DNA from: Lutispora saccharofermentans
GTDB taxonomy: Bacteria > Bacillota > Clostridia > Lutisporales > Lutisporaceae
Reading direction: 5' to 3'
NCBI RefSeq assembly: GCF_024363565.1
Contig: NZ_JAJEKE010000001.1
Span: 186,001-250,000 of the forward strand
Length of the DNA: 64,000 nt
The notes under the pieces are model-generated. The model worked only from the letters and a program-made list of their open reading frames with translations, searched no databases and was not told where the DNA came from. Shown here piece after piece: positions 45,802 to 54,735 of the stretch (position 1 is the first letter of the stretch; the number at the start of each line of letters is the position of its first letter). Position numbers and translations under genes: made by a program.

Positions 45802-46886
45802 TTTCTATTTTTTGTATTTTTATTGCTATCGCTCTTTATTTTTTCATTACCTTGCTTGTTATACTTATCCTTTTGCTTTAATTTAGAATTATTCTTTTTA
45901 GTTTCTATGTTCATATCCTTATATTTATTTTTTATGGATTCATATTTTTTATTGTTATCCTCAAAAGCACCGGGCTTATTCTTTTTTATATTGTTATTGT
46001 TATTATTATCTTTTTTATCTTTAGCACTTTTATCTTCTTTTTCTTTTTTGTATTCAGCATCTTTATCTGCTTTATCCTTTTTATATTCAGCAGCTCTGTC
46101 TTCTTTGATTTTCTTGTATTCGGCAATTCTATCTTCTCTGTCTTTCTTATATTCGGCAGCTTTATCTGCTTTATCGTTTTTGTCTTTTTTGTATTTAGCA
46201 ACCTTATCTTCTGCTTTAGTTGTCTTTGCTTTTTTAGATATATACTGTCCTACCGATACTCCCATTTTATCTGCTTTATCCTTAACCTCTTTATCAGAAA
46301 CAAATGCATTGATTTTTCCATCTATGCTATGAGCCACTACTTCTTCTTTTATAGCATTTTCCATTTTTTCTATCAGCTCATTTCCGTTTTGGTTGTTTTC
46401 TTTTTCCATGATTGCGTACAAGGTTATTTCATTGCTTTCATTCTTATCCAAGTAGTTCATATCGATGGTTTTTGCAATTATCTGTTTAACACCTTCAACG
46501 CTGTCCATTTTTTTTATATTTATTTTCTCCAGCAGTTCTTTGCCTTCATCATCCAGTCCTCTGCTGCCAATAATTATTCCTTTCTTATTCAGGGCTAGCT
46601 CGATGCTTGGATTGATATCAATGCCCACATAAGCATATGCAGCTATGTTTTCTTGATAGAAGCTGAGGAAAAGGTAGCTGCAGAAGATCAAAAGCATAAA
46701 GCAGGCAGCATTGACATATCTATTGGCTTTAAAAACAAGCCTTCTTTTCAAGATATCCACGTCATTAAAGCATACCTCCATACCCTGGTACATCCCTTTA
46801 AAAGCTTTAATATCGCAAAATGTGCAATCTTCAGCCATTAAAGTTGCTTTGTCCTTGTTTAATTTAATCACCACGCCTTTTCTCAT
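45798..46886 (-). CDS. rsgI: RsgI-like anti-sigma-I factor with charged repeat tail
   Basis: 362 residues. An N-terminal cytoplasmic RsgI domain (1-55: GVVIKLNKDKATLMAEDCTF) is followed by one membrane helix (about 58-78) and an extracytoplasmic domain with the DINPSIELALN motif, where the N92-P93 bond is the kind of site known to self-cleave in RsgI proteins. The tail (220-362) is lysine-rich with four 11-residue repeats such as AEYKKDREDRI, then an asparagine run. Downstream of sigI. It has no carbohydrate-binding domain, so the signal is unclear. Confidence 0.88.
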   Translation of the reverse strand: MRKGVVIKLNKDKATLMAEDCTFCDIKAFKGMYQGMEVCFNDVDILKRRLVFKANRYVNAACFMLLIFCSYLFLSFYQENIAAYAYVGIDINPSIELALNKKGIIIGSRGLDDEGKELLEKINIKKMDSVEGVKQIIAKTIDMNYLDKNESNEITLYAIMEKENNQNGNELIEKMENAIKEEVVAHSIDGKINAFVSDKEVKDKADKMGVSVGQYISKKAKTTKAEDKVAKYKKDKNDKADKAAEYKKDREDRIAEYKKIKEDRAAEYKKDKADKDAEYKKEKEDKSAKDKKDNNNNNNIKKNKPGAFEDNNKKYESIKNKYKDMNIETKKNNSKLKQKDKYNKQGNEKIKSDSNKNTKNRN

Positions 46887-47618
46887 CTAATCCACTTCCT
46901 TCAGCAAGTTATACACATAGCCTTTTATTATTTCATTATTGCTCAGCAGTATAAGGCATACAGCCAGAATAAATTTTTTATTTTTATGCAACACTTTTCT
47001 GCTGATATGTAAATTTCTTTCAATCTCTGCAACCGGAATTTTTCTGCTGTCCATTATTTTTTTCATTAGAATTTCGTCCTTGACTATTTGCGAGGCAATT
47101 CTTGCTGAATTTTTTCTGGAATCTAAATGCTTTGGACTGCTTTCAACCAAATCTTCTATCGAGATCCCAAAGCCATGCAGCTTTTTTATAAAATCTTCCA
47201 TCTCTTCTGAAACATCTTGGTCTTCCCACTGGCTGCTATCTACAAATAATCTCTCTTCAATATCTTCTCCTTCATAGATCTCATTTAAATATGAGATAGG
47301 AATTGTATCAAAATTCTTTTTTTCCTTTCTATAGAAATCAATAAGCCTATTCTTTATTACTCTCTCTGCAAAGCTTAAAAAAGATTTTGATCTTTCAATA
47401 TCAAACCTGTCTATTGCTTCATTAAAAGCTATCAGGCCTACGCTAAGCTCATCACTGTCACCATCGGAAACAAATCTCCCGGTCTCTTTACTTACTACAT
47501 TTATAATAAAAGGCTTATAATCCTGTATAAGTCCATTTCTTTCGCATAAATCACCATTTTTACTCATTCGGACTCTATCATGAATGTCCTTTTCCTTTTT
47601 AAATGGATTTTTGAGCAA
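46887..47618 (-). CDS. sigI: RNA polymerase sigma factor SigI
   Basis: About 243 residues, sigma-70 region 2 (SVGLIAFNEAIDRFDIERSK, FLSFAERVIKNRLIDFYRKE) and a SigI-type C-terminal region with HTH (IPVAEIERNLHISRKVLHKN). Several starts are possible. I favour the TTG at 47618 because GGTGAT lies 4 nt upstream, the same arrangement as the CBS gene; GTG 47627 and ATG 47624 lie within the ribosome binding site. SigI answers heat or envelope and polysaccharide signals in relatives. Confidence 0.9.
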   Translation of the reverse strand: MLKNPFKKEKDIHDRVRMSKNGDLCERNGLIQDYKPFIINVVSKETGRFVSDGDSDELSVGLIAFNEAIDRFDIERSKSFLSFAERVIKNRLIDFYRKEKKNFDTIPISYLNEIYEGEDIEERLFVDSSQWEDQDVSEEMEDFIKKLHGFGISIEDLVESSPKHLDSRKNSARIASQIVKDEILMKKIMDSRKIPVAEIERNLHISRKVLHKNKKFILAVCLILLSNNEIIKGYVYNLLKEVD

Positions 47619-47758
47619 TATCATCACCCGACTTCTTATTATATTAATACGACTTTTTTTTTTTTTTGGAGCCTAATTTACATTGTTACCTAAAATTATA
47701 CTGTGTTACGTATTGTATAGCAAATAGTTAAAAAAAACTAATAAGGAGGAGATTGACA

Positions 47759-49837
47759 ATGAAAAATATGAAGATTACAGCCTTATGCTTATCGGCTGCC
47801 ATAGCTATATCAGCGGTTACGACTCCTGTTTTGGCTTATGCAGACAATGATAAGGCGAAACTAGAAGTAAAGGGAAAAATGACTATCAACATGGGTAAAA
47901 CCAGCAAATCAAAGAACTCAAAGCTAAATCCAGGGAATTTAAACTTCAAATTCTGCGACTCAAAAGATTATATGGAGAATATGGCCTGGGCAATGAAAGC
48001 TATTGAGAAGTTGGGGGCAAAAGGCATCATAAGCGGCTATTCGGACAAAAGCTATAAGCCTCAAAATAAAGTCACAAATATGGAGGCTTTGACTTTGATA
48101 TTAAAGCTGACAGGCCGCGAAGACGAGTCTGAGAAAAATAACAAAGTCCATCCTATTTTTAATCAATATCAGAGCAATTGGAACCTTCAGTGGGGTTGGG
48201 GCTACCTATTTGTAGCCGTTGATAAGGGTATTTTGCTACCTGAGGAAATTAAAGGCTTCAATCCAAACCAGCCTATAAAGCGCCATGAATTAGCAAAATA
48301 CTTGATAAGAGCAATAGGCAAATCAAAGGATGCTGAAGAATATATGAACAGCAAGCTTGATTTCAAAGATGCTGATGCAGTTCCTAAAGCATCCAGAGGC
48401 TATGTTTATTTGATAAATGACCTTGGCATAATGACAGGCAACGAAAACAGACAGTTTAAACCCAATGAACCTTTGACAAGAGCAGAAATTGCAGTATTGA
48501 TCGACAAAGCCGGCGACTATCTTGATGATTATGAAGATAATCAAAATGAAGCAAAAGTTGTCTTTAAGGCTTATGATGATACCAATAATAAATTGACCGC
48601 CATATATAATGGTAAAACAGTATACTATAAAACTATAGATAATGTAATAGTATATAAGGACAACGAATATACAGACATATATGATTTATCTGAAGGCGAT
48701 GTACTTGATATAGTGCTTGGCAGTGACAAGCAAGTCATATTCATCGAAGTAATCGGCTATACAGATGATGAAGATGACGATGATGAAGATAGGGAGTATA
48801 TAGATTTTACTGATGTAAGCTATAGCAAGCTTCCTGCTTCTATACAAAGATATATCGACACTTCAAGGGCAACAAAGGGATATAAAGCTTATAAGTACAA
48901 TGATGCTATATATCTTGCAGCCTTCATGGGCAGAAAGAATACCGGAGGCTACAGCATAGAAATTGAAGATATTCAAAGATATAAGCTAAACGGAAAATAT
49001 ATCGTTGAAGCAGTTGTCAAAGAAACAGAGCCGGATAAAGACTCATTCGTAACTCAAGCACTAACTTATCCCTATACTGTTGTTAAATTTGACAGTTTTG
49101 ATAACATATCAAAAGTAAACTTTGTAGATGAAAACGGAAATGTTTTGTCTCAAAAATCCATTGAAGCTTTGAAGGATGAAGCAACTACAGCAAGTGGGAT
49201 TTTCTCCAAGGCAGATGATGCCTACATATATATAAAGGCAGGAACTAATTCCGTGCTTACAAAATACGAAATGGCAGAAGACATACAAGTATATATCAAC
49301 AATAAAGAAAAGTCCCTTGATGATTTAAAATCAGGTATGAAGGTAAAGCTTACTATATTGAATGATTTAGTGACTAAAATATCTGCAGATTATGAAGTGA
49401 AAGATGCCGAAGGCACTATCCAACTGGTGGACACAGCAAAAAAACAGATAAGGATAAAATATGAAAATAGATTCACTACCTATTCTATTGAGGAAGATGC
49501 AGAGGTCACTCTGGATGGCGAAGCATCAGAGCTTTCAAAATTAGAATTTGGCATGAAAGTGAATCTGGAGCTATTAAACAGCAAAGTAGTTCGTATAGAC
49601 GCAGTTAATTTTGAAGAAACCTTTGAAGGAAAAATTAAAAATATTGAAATTGCAAACAAAAAAGTAAAAAGCATCACGCTATTAGTAGATAAGTCACAGA
49701 TGAAATTTGACATTACTGCAGACACATCCTTTGATATGCTTGACAGTGACGCAGAACCAACGGATTTAGCCATAAACAGTGAAGTAAAAATAAACCTTCT
49801 AAATGGAAAAGCTATAGAGGTTATAGAGCTAAAATAG
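47759..49837 (+). CDS. Secreted S-layer homology (SLH) domain protein
   Basis: 692 residues. Signal peptide (KITALCLSAAIAISAVTTPV, cleaved near AYA). Three SLH repeats at about residues 50-260 (KLGAKGIISGYSDKSYKPQN; FNPNQPIKRHELAKYLIRAI; FKPNEPLTRAEIAVLIDKAG) would bind pyruvylated secondary wall polymer. The C-terminal half is an acidic hinge (DDEDDDDE) and repeated beta-rich segments with SKLEFGMKVNLELLNSKVVR-type motifs seen two to three times. ATG at 47759 with GGAGGAG at 8 nt. Ligand of the repeats unknown. Confidence 0.9.
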   Translation: MKNMKITALCLSAAIAISAVTTPVLAYADNDKAKLEVKGKMTINMGKTSKSKNSKLNPGNLNFKFCDSKDYMENMAWAMKAIEKLGAKGIISGYSDKSYKPQNKVTNMEALTLILKLTGREDESEKNNKVHPIFNQYQSNWNLQWGWGYLFVAVDKGILLPEEIKGFNPNQPIKRHELAKYLIRAIGKSKDAEEYMNSKLDFKDADAVPKASRGYVYLINDLGIMTGNENRQFKPNEPLTRAEIAVLIDKAGDYLDDYEDNQNEAKVVFKAYDDTNNKLTAIYNGKTVYYKTIDNVIVYKDNEYTDIYDLSEGDVLDIVLGSDKQVIFIEVIGYTDDEDDDDEDREYIDFTDVSYSKLPASIQRYIDTSRATKGYKAYKYNDAIYLAAFMGRKNTGGYSIEIEDIQRYKLNGKYIVEAVVKETEPDKDSFVTQALTYPYTVVKFDSFDNISKVNFVDENGNVLSQKSIEALKDEATTASGIFSKADDAYIYIKAGTNSVLTKYEMAEDIQVYINNKEKSLDDLKSGMKVKLTILNDLVTKISADYEVKDAEGTIQLVDTAKKQIRIKYENRFTTYSIEEDAEVTLDGEASELSKLEFGMKVNLELLNSKVVRIDAVNFEETFEGKIKNIEIANKKVKSITLLVDKSQMKFDITADTSFDMLDSDAEPTDLAINSEVKINLLNGKAIEVIELK

Positions 49838-49848
49838 TTCTCGATCTG

Positions 49849-49875
49849 AAGCAGCCCTAGTGGGCTGCTTTTTCT
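49849..49875 (+). terminator. Terminator after the SLH gene
   Basis: 9-bp stem AAGCAGCCC/GGGCTGCTT with a 4-nt loop and TTTCTTTTG tail. Confidence 0.9.
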
Positions 49876-49943
49876 TTTGCCCATTTCATTAATATTTTTG
49901 TTGAACCATAAATATTATATAGTGAAAGGGGTTGAGAAGCTTT

Positions 49944-51497
49944 ATGACATTGGATAATATGACTTATCTTCAAGGTGCCTTTATACTTACATTGGTAAAT
50001 CTTGTAACTGGAATACTATCCTTCATATATAGAATATTCTTATCAAAATCCATAGGCGCTGAGGGTATGGGCGTCTATCAGCTGATCATGCCTCTTTACA
50101 TGCTTTTCATCCAGCTGGTATCCGGCGGCCTTTCTACCTCCATATCTAAGCTGGTTGCAGAAAACAAGGCCAGGCACAATTATTCTAATATTGGTAAGAC
50201 TATAAAGATTGCTGTTCTGATATCAGGGTTATGGAGCGTAACTTTCAGCAGTCTTATTGCATTTAATGCCGGCTTTTTAGCAAACAATATTTTAAATGAT
50301 GAGCGTACTTTTTATTCAGTAATTATATTCTCTCCCGCTATAATCTTTATTGCTTTAGCAGCTGTGCTTAAAGGCTACTTTTATGGTACCGAGCAAGTAA
50401 AGATTCCTGCGCTTATCGATATTGCGGAAAAACTGATCCGGCTTGTGGTGCTGATAATGACTACAAATTATCTTATAGATTATGGCATAGAATATATATG
50501 CGCAGGAGCTATGACGGCCATGGTGACAGGCGAACTGCTCAGCTTGTTCCTGCTCTACATAACCTATAGAAGGAAAAAAATCATAGCTGCAGCAGCTATG
50601 AGAACAGATTCCGCCATGTTTATCATAAGCAATATGCTAAAGGTCGTTATTCCCTTATCTATAAGTGGTGCAGTGAATACAATTTTAGACATGCTGGATG
50701 CGGCATTGATACCGGATCAATTGATAAAGGCAGGCTTTACCAAGCAATTATCCCTTTCATTATACGGCCAGCTGACAGGTATGGTTCTGCCTCTAATATA
50801 TTTCCCCATGATAATAATCGGCTCCTTATCAATAACCCTTATACCCTCAGTGGCATTTTCTTTTACATATAAAAATTGGGCTGTATTGAATAAAAAATAT
50901 AATGATTCCCTTACCATTGCTTCCATAATCGGCCTCGGTGCAACGATTGCCTTTATGCTATTTCCAAAAGAGCTTTGCAGCGTATTGTTCAACTGCCCGC
51001 AAGCGGGCAAACTGCTGTTTTGGTCTTCTATTCCATGTGTCTTGGAATATTGGCTTTTCGTCTTGATGGCGATCATGAACGGCTTAAATTTTCAAGGAAA
51101 GGTTTTAGAGTCCACTATCCTTAATATAATAATAATGGTTACAAGTATTATTATTCTCATGCCAATGCCTAGGCTGAATATCTACGGTTACGTTATTGGT
51201 CTCGGAATAAGTTCATTATCTGTGATACTAAGCTGCCTAAGGATAATAAACAAAAACACTCCAATCAGAGTCGATACGAAAAAATGCATTTTAAAGCCGA
51301 TATTGTGCGCCATTCCTATGCTAGCATTTATTTCGCTGGCAAATTTTCATCTTACTTCTTACACAAACTTCAGGTACAATATGATGCTTTCTTATATATT
51401 GGGCTCAGGGATATATGCTATTATGCTGCTTGCTACAGGGACTATAAGACCAAATCAGCTTTTAAGCGTAATAGGCTTAAAAAAGCCTGATGCATAA
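49944..51497 (+). CDS. SpoVB/MurJ-type polysaccharide exporter (MVF/MATE-like flippase)
   Basis: 517 residues with about 14 membrane helices. The family opening TYLQGAFILTLVNLVTGILS and FLSKSIGAEGMGVYQLIMPL match stage V sporulation protein B relatives, which move lipid-linked wall precursors or act in spore cortex formation. ATG at 49944; a TTG at 49932 lies right on the GGGG. Its last 43 bp overlap, on the opposite strand, the end of the O-antigen ligase gene. Confidence 0.88.
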   Translation: MTLDNMTYLQGAFILTLVNLVTGILSFIYRIFLSKSIGAEGMGVYQLIMPLYMLFIQLVSGGLSTSISKLVAENKARHNYSNIGKTIKIAVLISGLWSVTFSSLIAFNAGFLANNILNDERTFYSVIIFSPAIIFIALAAVLKGYFYGTEQVKIPALIDIAEKLIRLVVLIMTTNYLIDYGIEYICAGAMTAMVTGELLSLFLLYITYRRKKIIAAAAMRTDSAMFIISNMLKVVIPLSISGAVNTILDMLDAALIPDQLIKAGFTKQLSLSLYGQLTGMVLPLIYFPMIIIGSLSITLIPSVAFSFTYKNWAVLNKKYNDSLTIASIIGLGATIAFMLFPKELCSVLFNCPQAGKLLFWSSIPCVLEYWLFVLMAIMNGLNFQGKVLESTILNIIIMVTSIIILMPMPRLNIYGYVIGLGISSLSVILSCLRIINKNTPIRVDTKKCILKPILCAIPMLAFISLANFHLTSYTNFRYNMMLSYILGSGIYAIMLLATGTIRPNQLLSVIGLKKPDA

Positions 51498-52636
51498 CAT
51501 GCCAAACTATAATAATTCATCAGTATCAGCGTCAAAGTGGGGACCACTATAACAGCATCGATCAAGCCGTGTATCATAATGGCAACACTGGTTCCTATCG
51601 TGCCTAAAGCCGCAAATCTTTCCAAGCTGCCGCAAGCATTTTTAATCTTCTTCATCGATCCTGCCATAAGGCTATGAAATATGCTAACAAATGATACCAG
51701 TCCGATAATCCCCGTTTCTGCTGCAAAATGCAAAAAAATATCATGTGCATGATAAACAACACCCCAAAGCTTTGGGGATACTTGACTTAATGAATACCAT
51801 AAAGTTCCTACACCATTGCCGACAAAAGGGTGCTCCATGAAAATACGGAGACTGGTACGCCATATCTCAATCCGGTAAACACTGCTGCTATCACTGTTTA
51901 TTCTTGCAATATTTATTCTTTCATAGCCTGCTCCTTTATTGAACAGCAAAAAAAGTATGATCATCGCAGCGCTGTACAATATGAATCTGCTATCTTTTTT
52001 CAACGCATACATTATCACCAGCGCGGCAATTAAAGACACAAATGCTCCCCTGGAATAGGTGAGTATAAGGCAAAATGAACATAAAACCAGAGAAATATAC
52101 TTCGAGGGCTTATAATCCATATAAATAATCCAGGATAGTATAAAACAAATATTTATGACTAAATAAGCTGCAAAAATATTAGGATTATACAAAGTTGAAT
52201 AAATCCTGGTCAATGATGATAAAGATTCACTATACCCTGTCCAATGCTCATTGATTTCTAAATTTCCGGTTAAAAACTGAAATAAGCCGAATAAAGAAGT
52301 AATTATCGCCATATAATTCAGCACATTAAACAGGTTTCCGATGCCTCTATTCTTTAAATAGTATTGTGCCATAGAATAATAAAGTGATTGCAGAATTACA
52401 AATACTAAAAAAATAGCGCTTGATACAAAAATTTTTGAAAACAAGGCAGACACCGATATAGATACTATTAACAAAAAGAAAGGCTTGTTTTGTATAATCG
52501 GATCCAATAATTCTTTGATTCTATCCGAAGCAATGAATGCTATCAGCAAGCCCAATACTGCAAGATAACCTAAAGGCGGTACTATAATGCCCGCTACTAA
52601 GGCAAATAATATAAATGATGTTAAAGTTTTTCCCAT
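51455..52636 (-). CDS. O-antigen ligase family (Wzy_C) membrane protein
   Basis: 393 residues with 10-11 helices and a large outside loop carrying the Wzy_C pattern: RIYSTLYNPNIFAAYLVINI, LTYSRGAFVSL, EIWRTSLRIFMEHPFVGNGV and HAHDIFLHFAAETGIIG. Such proteins polymerise or transfer glycans on lipid carriers; in a Gram-positive it would build a cell surface polysaccharide. 5 bp from the ArsR-type gene upstream, with which it forms an operon. Confidence 0.85.
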   Translation of the reverse strand: MGKTLTSFILFALVAGIIVPPLGYLAVLGLLIAFIASDRIKELLDPIIQNKPFFLLIVSISVSALFSKIFVSSAIFLVFVILQSLYYSMAQYYLKNRGIGNLFNVLNYMAIITSLFGLFQFLTGNLEINEHWTGYSESLSSLTRIYSTLYNPNIFAAYLVINICFILSWIIYMDYKPSKYISLVLCSFCLILTYSRGAFVSLIAALVIMYALKKDSRFILYSAAMIILFLLFNKGAGYERINIARINSDSSSVYRIEIWRTSLRIFMEHPFVGNGVGTLWYSLSQVSPKLWGVVYHAHDIFLHFAAETGIIGLVSFVSIFHSLMAGSMKKIKNACGSLERFAALGTIGTSVAIMIHGLIDAVIVVPTLTLILMNYYSLACYASGFFKPITLKS

Positions 52637-52641
52637 ATAGA

Positions 52642-53667
52642 TTACTCTGCATTAAAAAAGTATTTATTTATATCATCAATTATTTTTTTTAGCCGATCCT
52701 TATCTGCATAGAAATATTTAATATTGCGCAGCTTTTCTTCTTTTACAAGACCTGCCTGCTTCAGTACTTCAAGATGATGGGATATAGTGGGAGTTGAAAT
52801 CCCTATTATATCCGACAAAGCTTTACCATAACTTTTACCGTTCACCAAAATCCTTAATATCTCCATCCTGGATTTATCATCTATTACCTTAAGGAGACCG
52901 GAAAGTTCATCCAATAGCGCTTCCTTCTTGTCTCTTGTGACCCTGCAATCAAAAACCACGTAGAGCTTATCGTCGGAGTATATCCTAATAAGCCTGGGCG
53001 ATACAAAATAAGATGGTATAATGTAATATTCCCTATAGCCGCTGAAAACCCGTTTAGGCTTTCCTGTGATCTTCTCCAATACCACTTCAATAGTATCCTT
53101 ACCAATAAAATCATTGACATAGGAAACCCCTTCTCCAAGCCTGTCCGCTCCCTGGTCCAGCCTATCAAGAAAGCCCTTTTGATAGACAGCTTTCAAGATT
53201 GCTACCGCTTCATTCTTTATTTCTTCAGGATTATCGAAGAAATTCATCAGCATATCTTCTTCTACAATCCATTTAATTTTTTCCTGAATCTTATACCTTT
53301 CATTTTTGTTGTTAAAGGCTTTTTTTATTCTTTCCTTGTCTATGCTTTCATTTAATAAATAATAGAAAAAATCCGCTTTATCGGAGTTATTTATATAGTA
53401 AATAAAATTTTCTATACTCAGCAACTCTTTGCTTTCAAGCACATAATTGAGAAATTCTATGCCTCCGTTAGGATAATGCCTTATATTCTCCAAGGCCTCG
53501 AGTTCTTCTGTACCGAGCATTGATATCATTTCTTCCGCCCACTTTATCTCATATTGATGATGAGCTGGATCTGTAAGTAAATGCACTGCGCAAACCAATT
53601 CTATGACAGGTGAATAAAAGACCTTTATCTCAGGAGTCCTTAAATCACTGTAAATCTCCATAGGCAT
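52642..53667 (-). CDS. ArsR-family regulator with long N-terminal domain
   Basis: 341 residues, three times the usual ArsR length. The winged helix is C-terminal (about 245-335: DDKSRMEILRILVNGKSYGK, ISTPTISHHLEVLKQAGLVK). About 240 upstream residues are helical and unlike known metal sites; there is no Cys-rich sensor motif. GGGGG is 7 nt before the ATG at 53667. A 7-4-7 inverted repeat just upstream is a candidate operator. Ligand unknown. Confidence 0.85.
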   Translation of the reverse strand: MPMEIYSDLRTPEIKVFYSPVIELVCAVHLLTDPAHHQYEIKWAEEMISMLGTEELEALENIRHYPNGGIEFLNYVLESKELLSIENFIYYINNSDKADFFYYLLNESIDKERIKKAFNNKNERYKIQEKIKWIVEEDMLMNFFDNPEEIKNEAVAILKAVYQKGFLDRLDQGADRLGEGVSYVNDFIGKDTIEVVLEKITGKPKRVFSGYREYYIIPSYFVSPRLIRIYSDDKLYVVFDCRVTRDKKEALLDELSGLLKVIDDKSRMEILRILVNGKSYGKALSDIIGISTPTISHHLEVLKQAGLVKEEKLRNIKYFYADKDRLKKIIDDINKYFFNAE

Positions 53668-53682
53668 AAAAATTCCCCCTAA

Positions 53683-53700
53683 ATTAGATAGAAATCTAAT
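53683..53700 (-). promoter_or_regulatory. Inverted repeat, probable operator for the ArsR-type regulator
   Basis: ATTAGAT-N4-ATCTAAT, perfect arms, 16 bp upstream of the regulator start and next to AT-rich promoter-like DNA. Confidence 0.6.
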
Positions 53701-53743
53701 ATAATAATATCAACAAATCATTTTCTATACAATACCATATATC

Positions 53744-54469
53744 CTATATGAGCGACCTTAATCTTTCTACTTCTTGATCTGTCAACTCTCTATACTCGCC
53801 CGGCATCAAAGCTTCATCCAATTTCAAATTGCCCATACTCAGCCTTTTAAGATAGACTACCTTTTTATCGACAGCTTCAAACATTCTTTTTACTTGATGA
53901 TATTTGCCTTCTCTTACTATAATATTGACCCTTGAGATTGCAGCCTCCTCCAATATTTCCAAATCGGCCGGCAAAGCTTTGTACCCATCCTTTAAGGTTA
54001 TGCCTTTTCTGAACAATTCAACATCTTTCATGCCGACCCTGCCGGCAACCTCTGCAAGGTATACCTTGTCAATATTCTTTCTGGGGGAAGTTAAACCATG
54101 ATTCATCCCGCCATCATTTGTAAGTATGAGCAAGCCTTCTGTATCCTTATCCAGCCGCCCTACGGGGCTTGGGCAGAAATTCAGATGCTCTTCATCTATC
54201 AAATCTAATACTGTAGTCGATCTTGTATCTTCAGTTGCCGTTATGACACCCTGGGGCTTATTCATCATCAAATATACGTATTTTCGATAGTTTATTACAG
54301 ATCCATTCACCTTTATTGCTTGTTTTTCAGGATCTACCTTAATCTCTGCATCTGTCGCAACAGCATCATCAATTTCTACTGCTCCGCATTTTATCAGCTT
54401 TTTTACTTCTTTCCTGCTGCCAAACCCCATATTTGCCAGCACCTTATCCAGTCTCTGCATATCGCCCAT
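53744..54469 (-). CDS. RsuA/RluB-type pseudouridine synthase
   Basis: 241 residues: S4 domain (RLDKVLANMGFGSRKEVKKL) and catalytic domain with PVGRLDKDTEGLLILTNDG and EGKYHQVKRMFEAV. It modifies 16S (RsuA) or 23S (RluB) rRNA; in Firmicutes the RluB type is usual but the site is not decidable here. ATG at 54469 with GGAGGAT at 4-6 nt. Confidence 0.93.
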   Translation of the reverse strand: MGDMQRLDKVLANMGFGSRKEVKKLIKCGAVEIDDAVATDAEIKVDPEKQAIKVNGSVINYRKYVYLMMNKPQGVITATEDTRSTTVLDLIDEEHLNFCPSPVGRLDKDTEGLLILTNDGGMNHGLTSPRKNIDKVYLAEVAGRVGMKDVELFRKGITLKDGYKALPADLEILEEAAISRVNIIVREGKYHQVKRMFEAVDKKVVYLKRLSMGNLKLDEALMPGEYRELTDQEVERLRSLI

Positions 54470-54549
54470 CTTTATCCTCCAAAGTGACTTAATACATTTA
54501 GTATATTCAACAAGATTTTATCAATTCCCTTCAATGATGAGCAGAAATA

Positions 54550-54671
54550 TATCTCTGCAGAAATAAATTATGGAATCCAGAACTGTAAACCTTTCTAAAA
54601 CGCAATTTTTCAGCAAATTAGGTAATGGTTCAACCCCGTCTGAGATTCGCAACAAAACCTCTGCAGAGATA
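54550..54671. repeat. Widely spaced 12-bp inverted repeat between rsuA-type gene and sleL
   Basis: TATCTCTGCAGA at 54550-54561 is exactly inverted at 54660-54671. About 98 bp lie between. A third GCAGAAATA sits next to the left copy. The 54470-54735 gap has no gene. Confidence 0.5.
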
Positions 54672-54735
54672 CATTAATACTTATTCCCTGATCTGTGGCC
54701 AATCATATCGCTTAACATATAGCTGTTATTCTTGC

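Noticed and set aside
45823..46332. Plus-strand leucine/serine-rich frame opposite rsgI that looks like a membrane protein
   Set aside because: It is the mirror of the lysine-rich rsgI tail (AAG/AAA codons read as CTT/TTT); the minus-strand gene explains the region.
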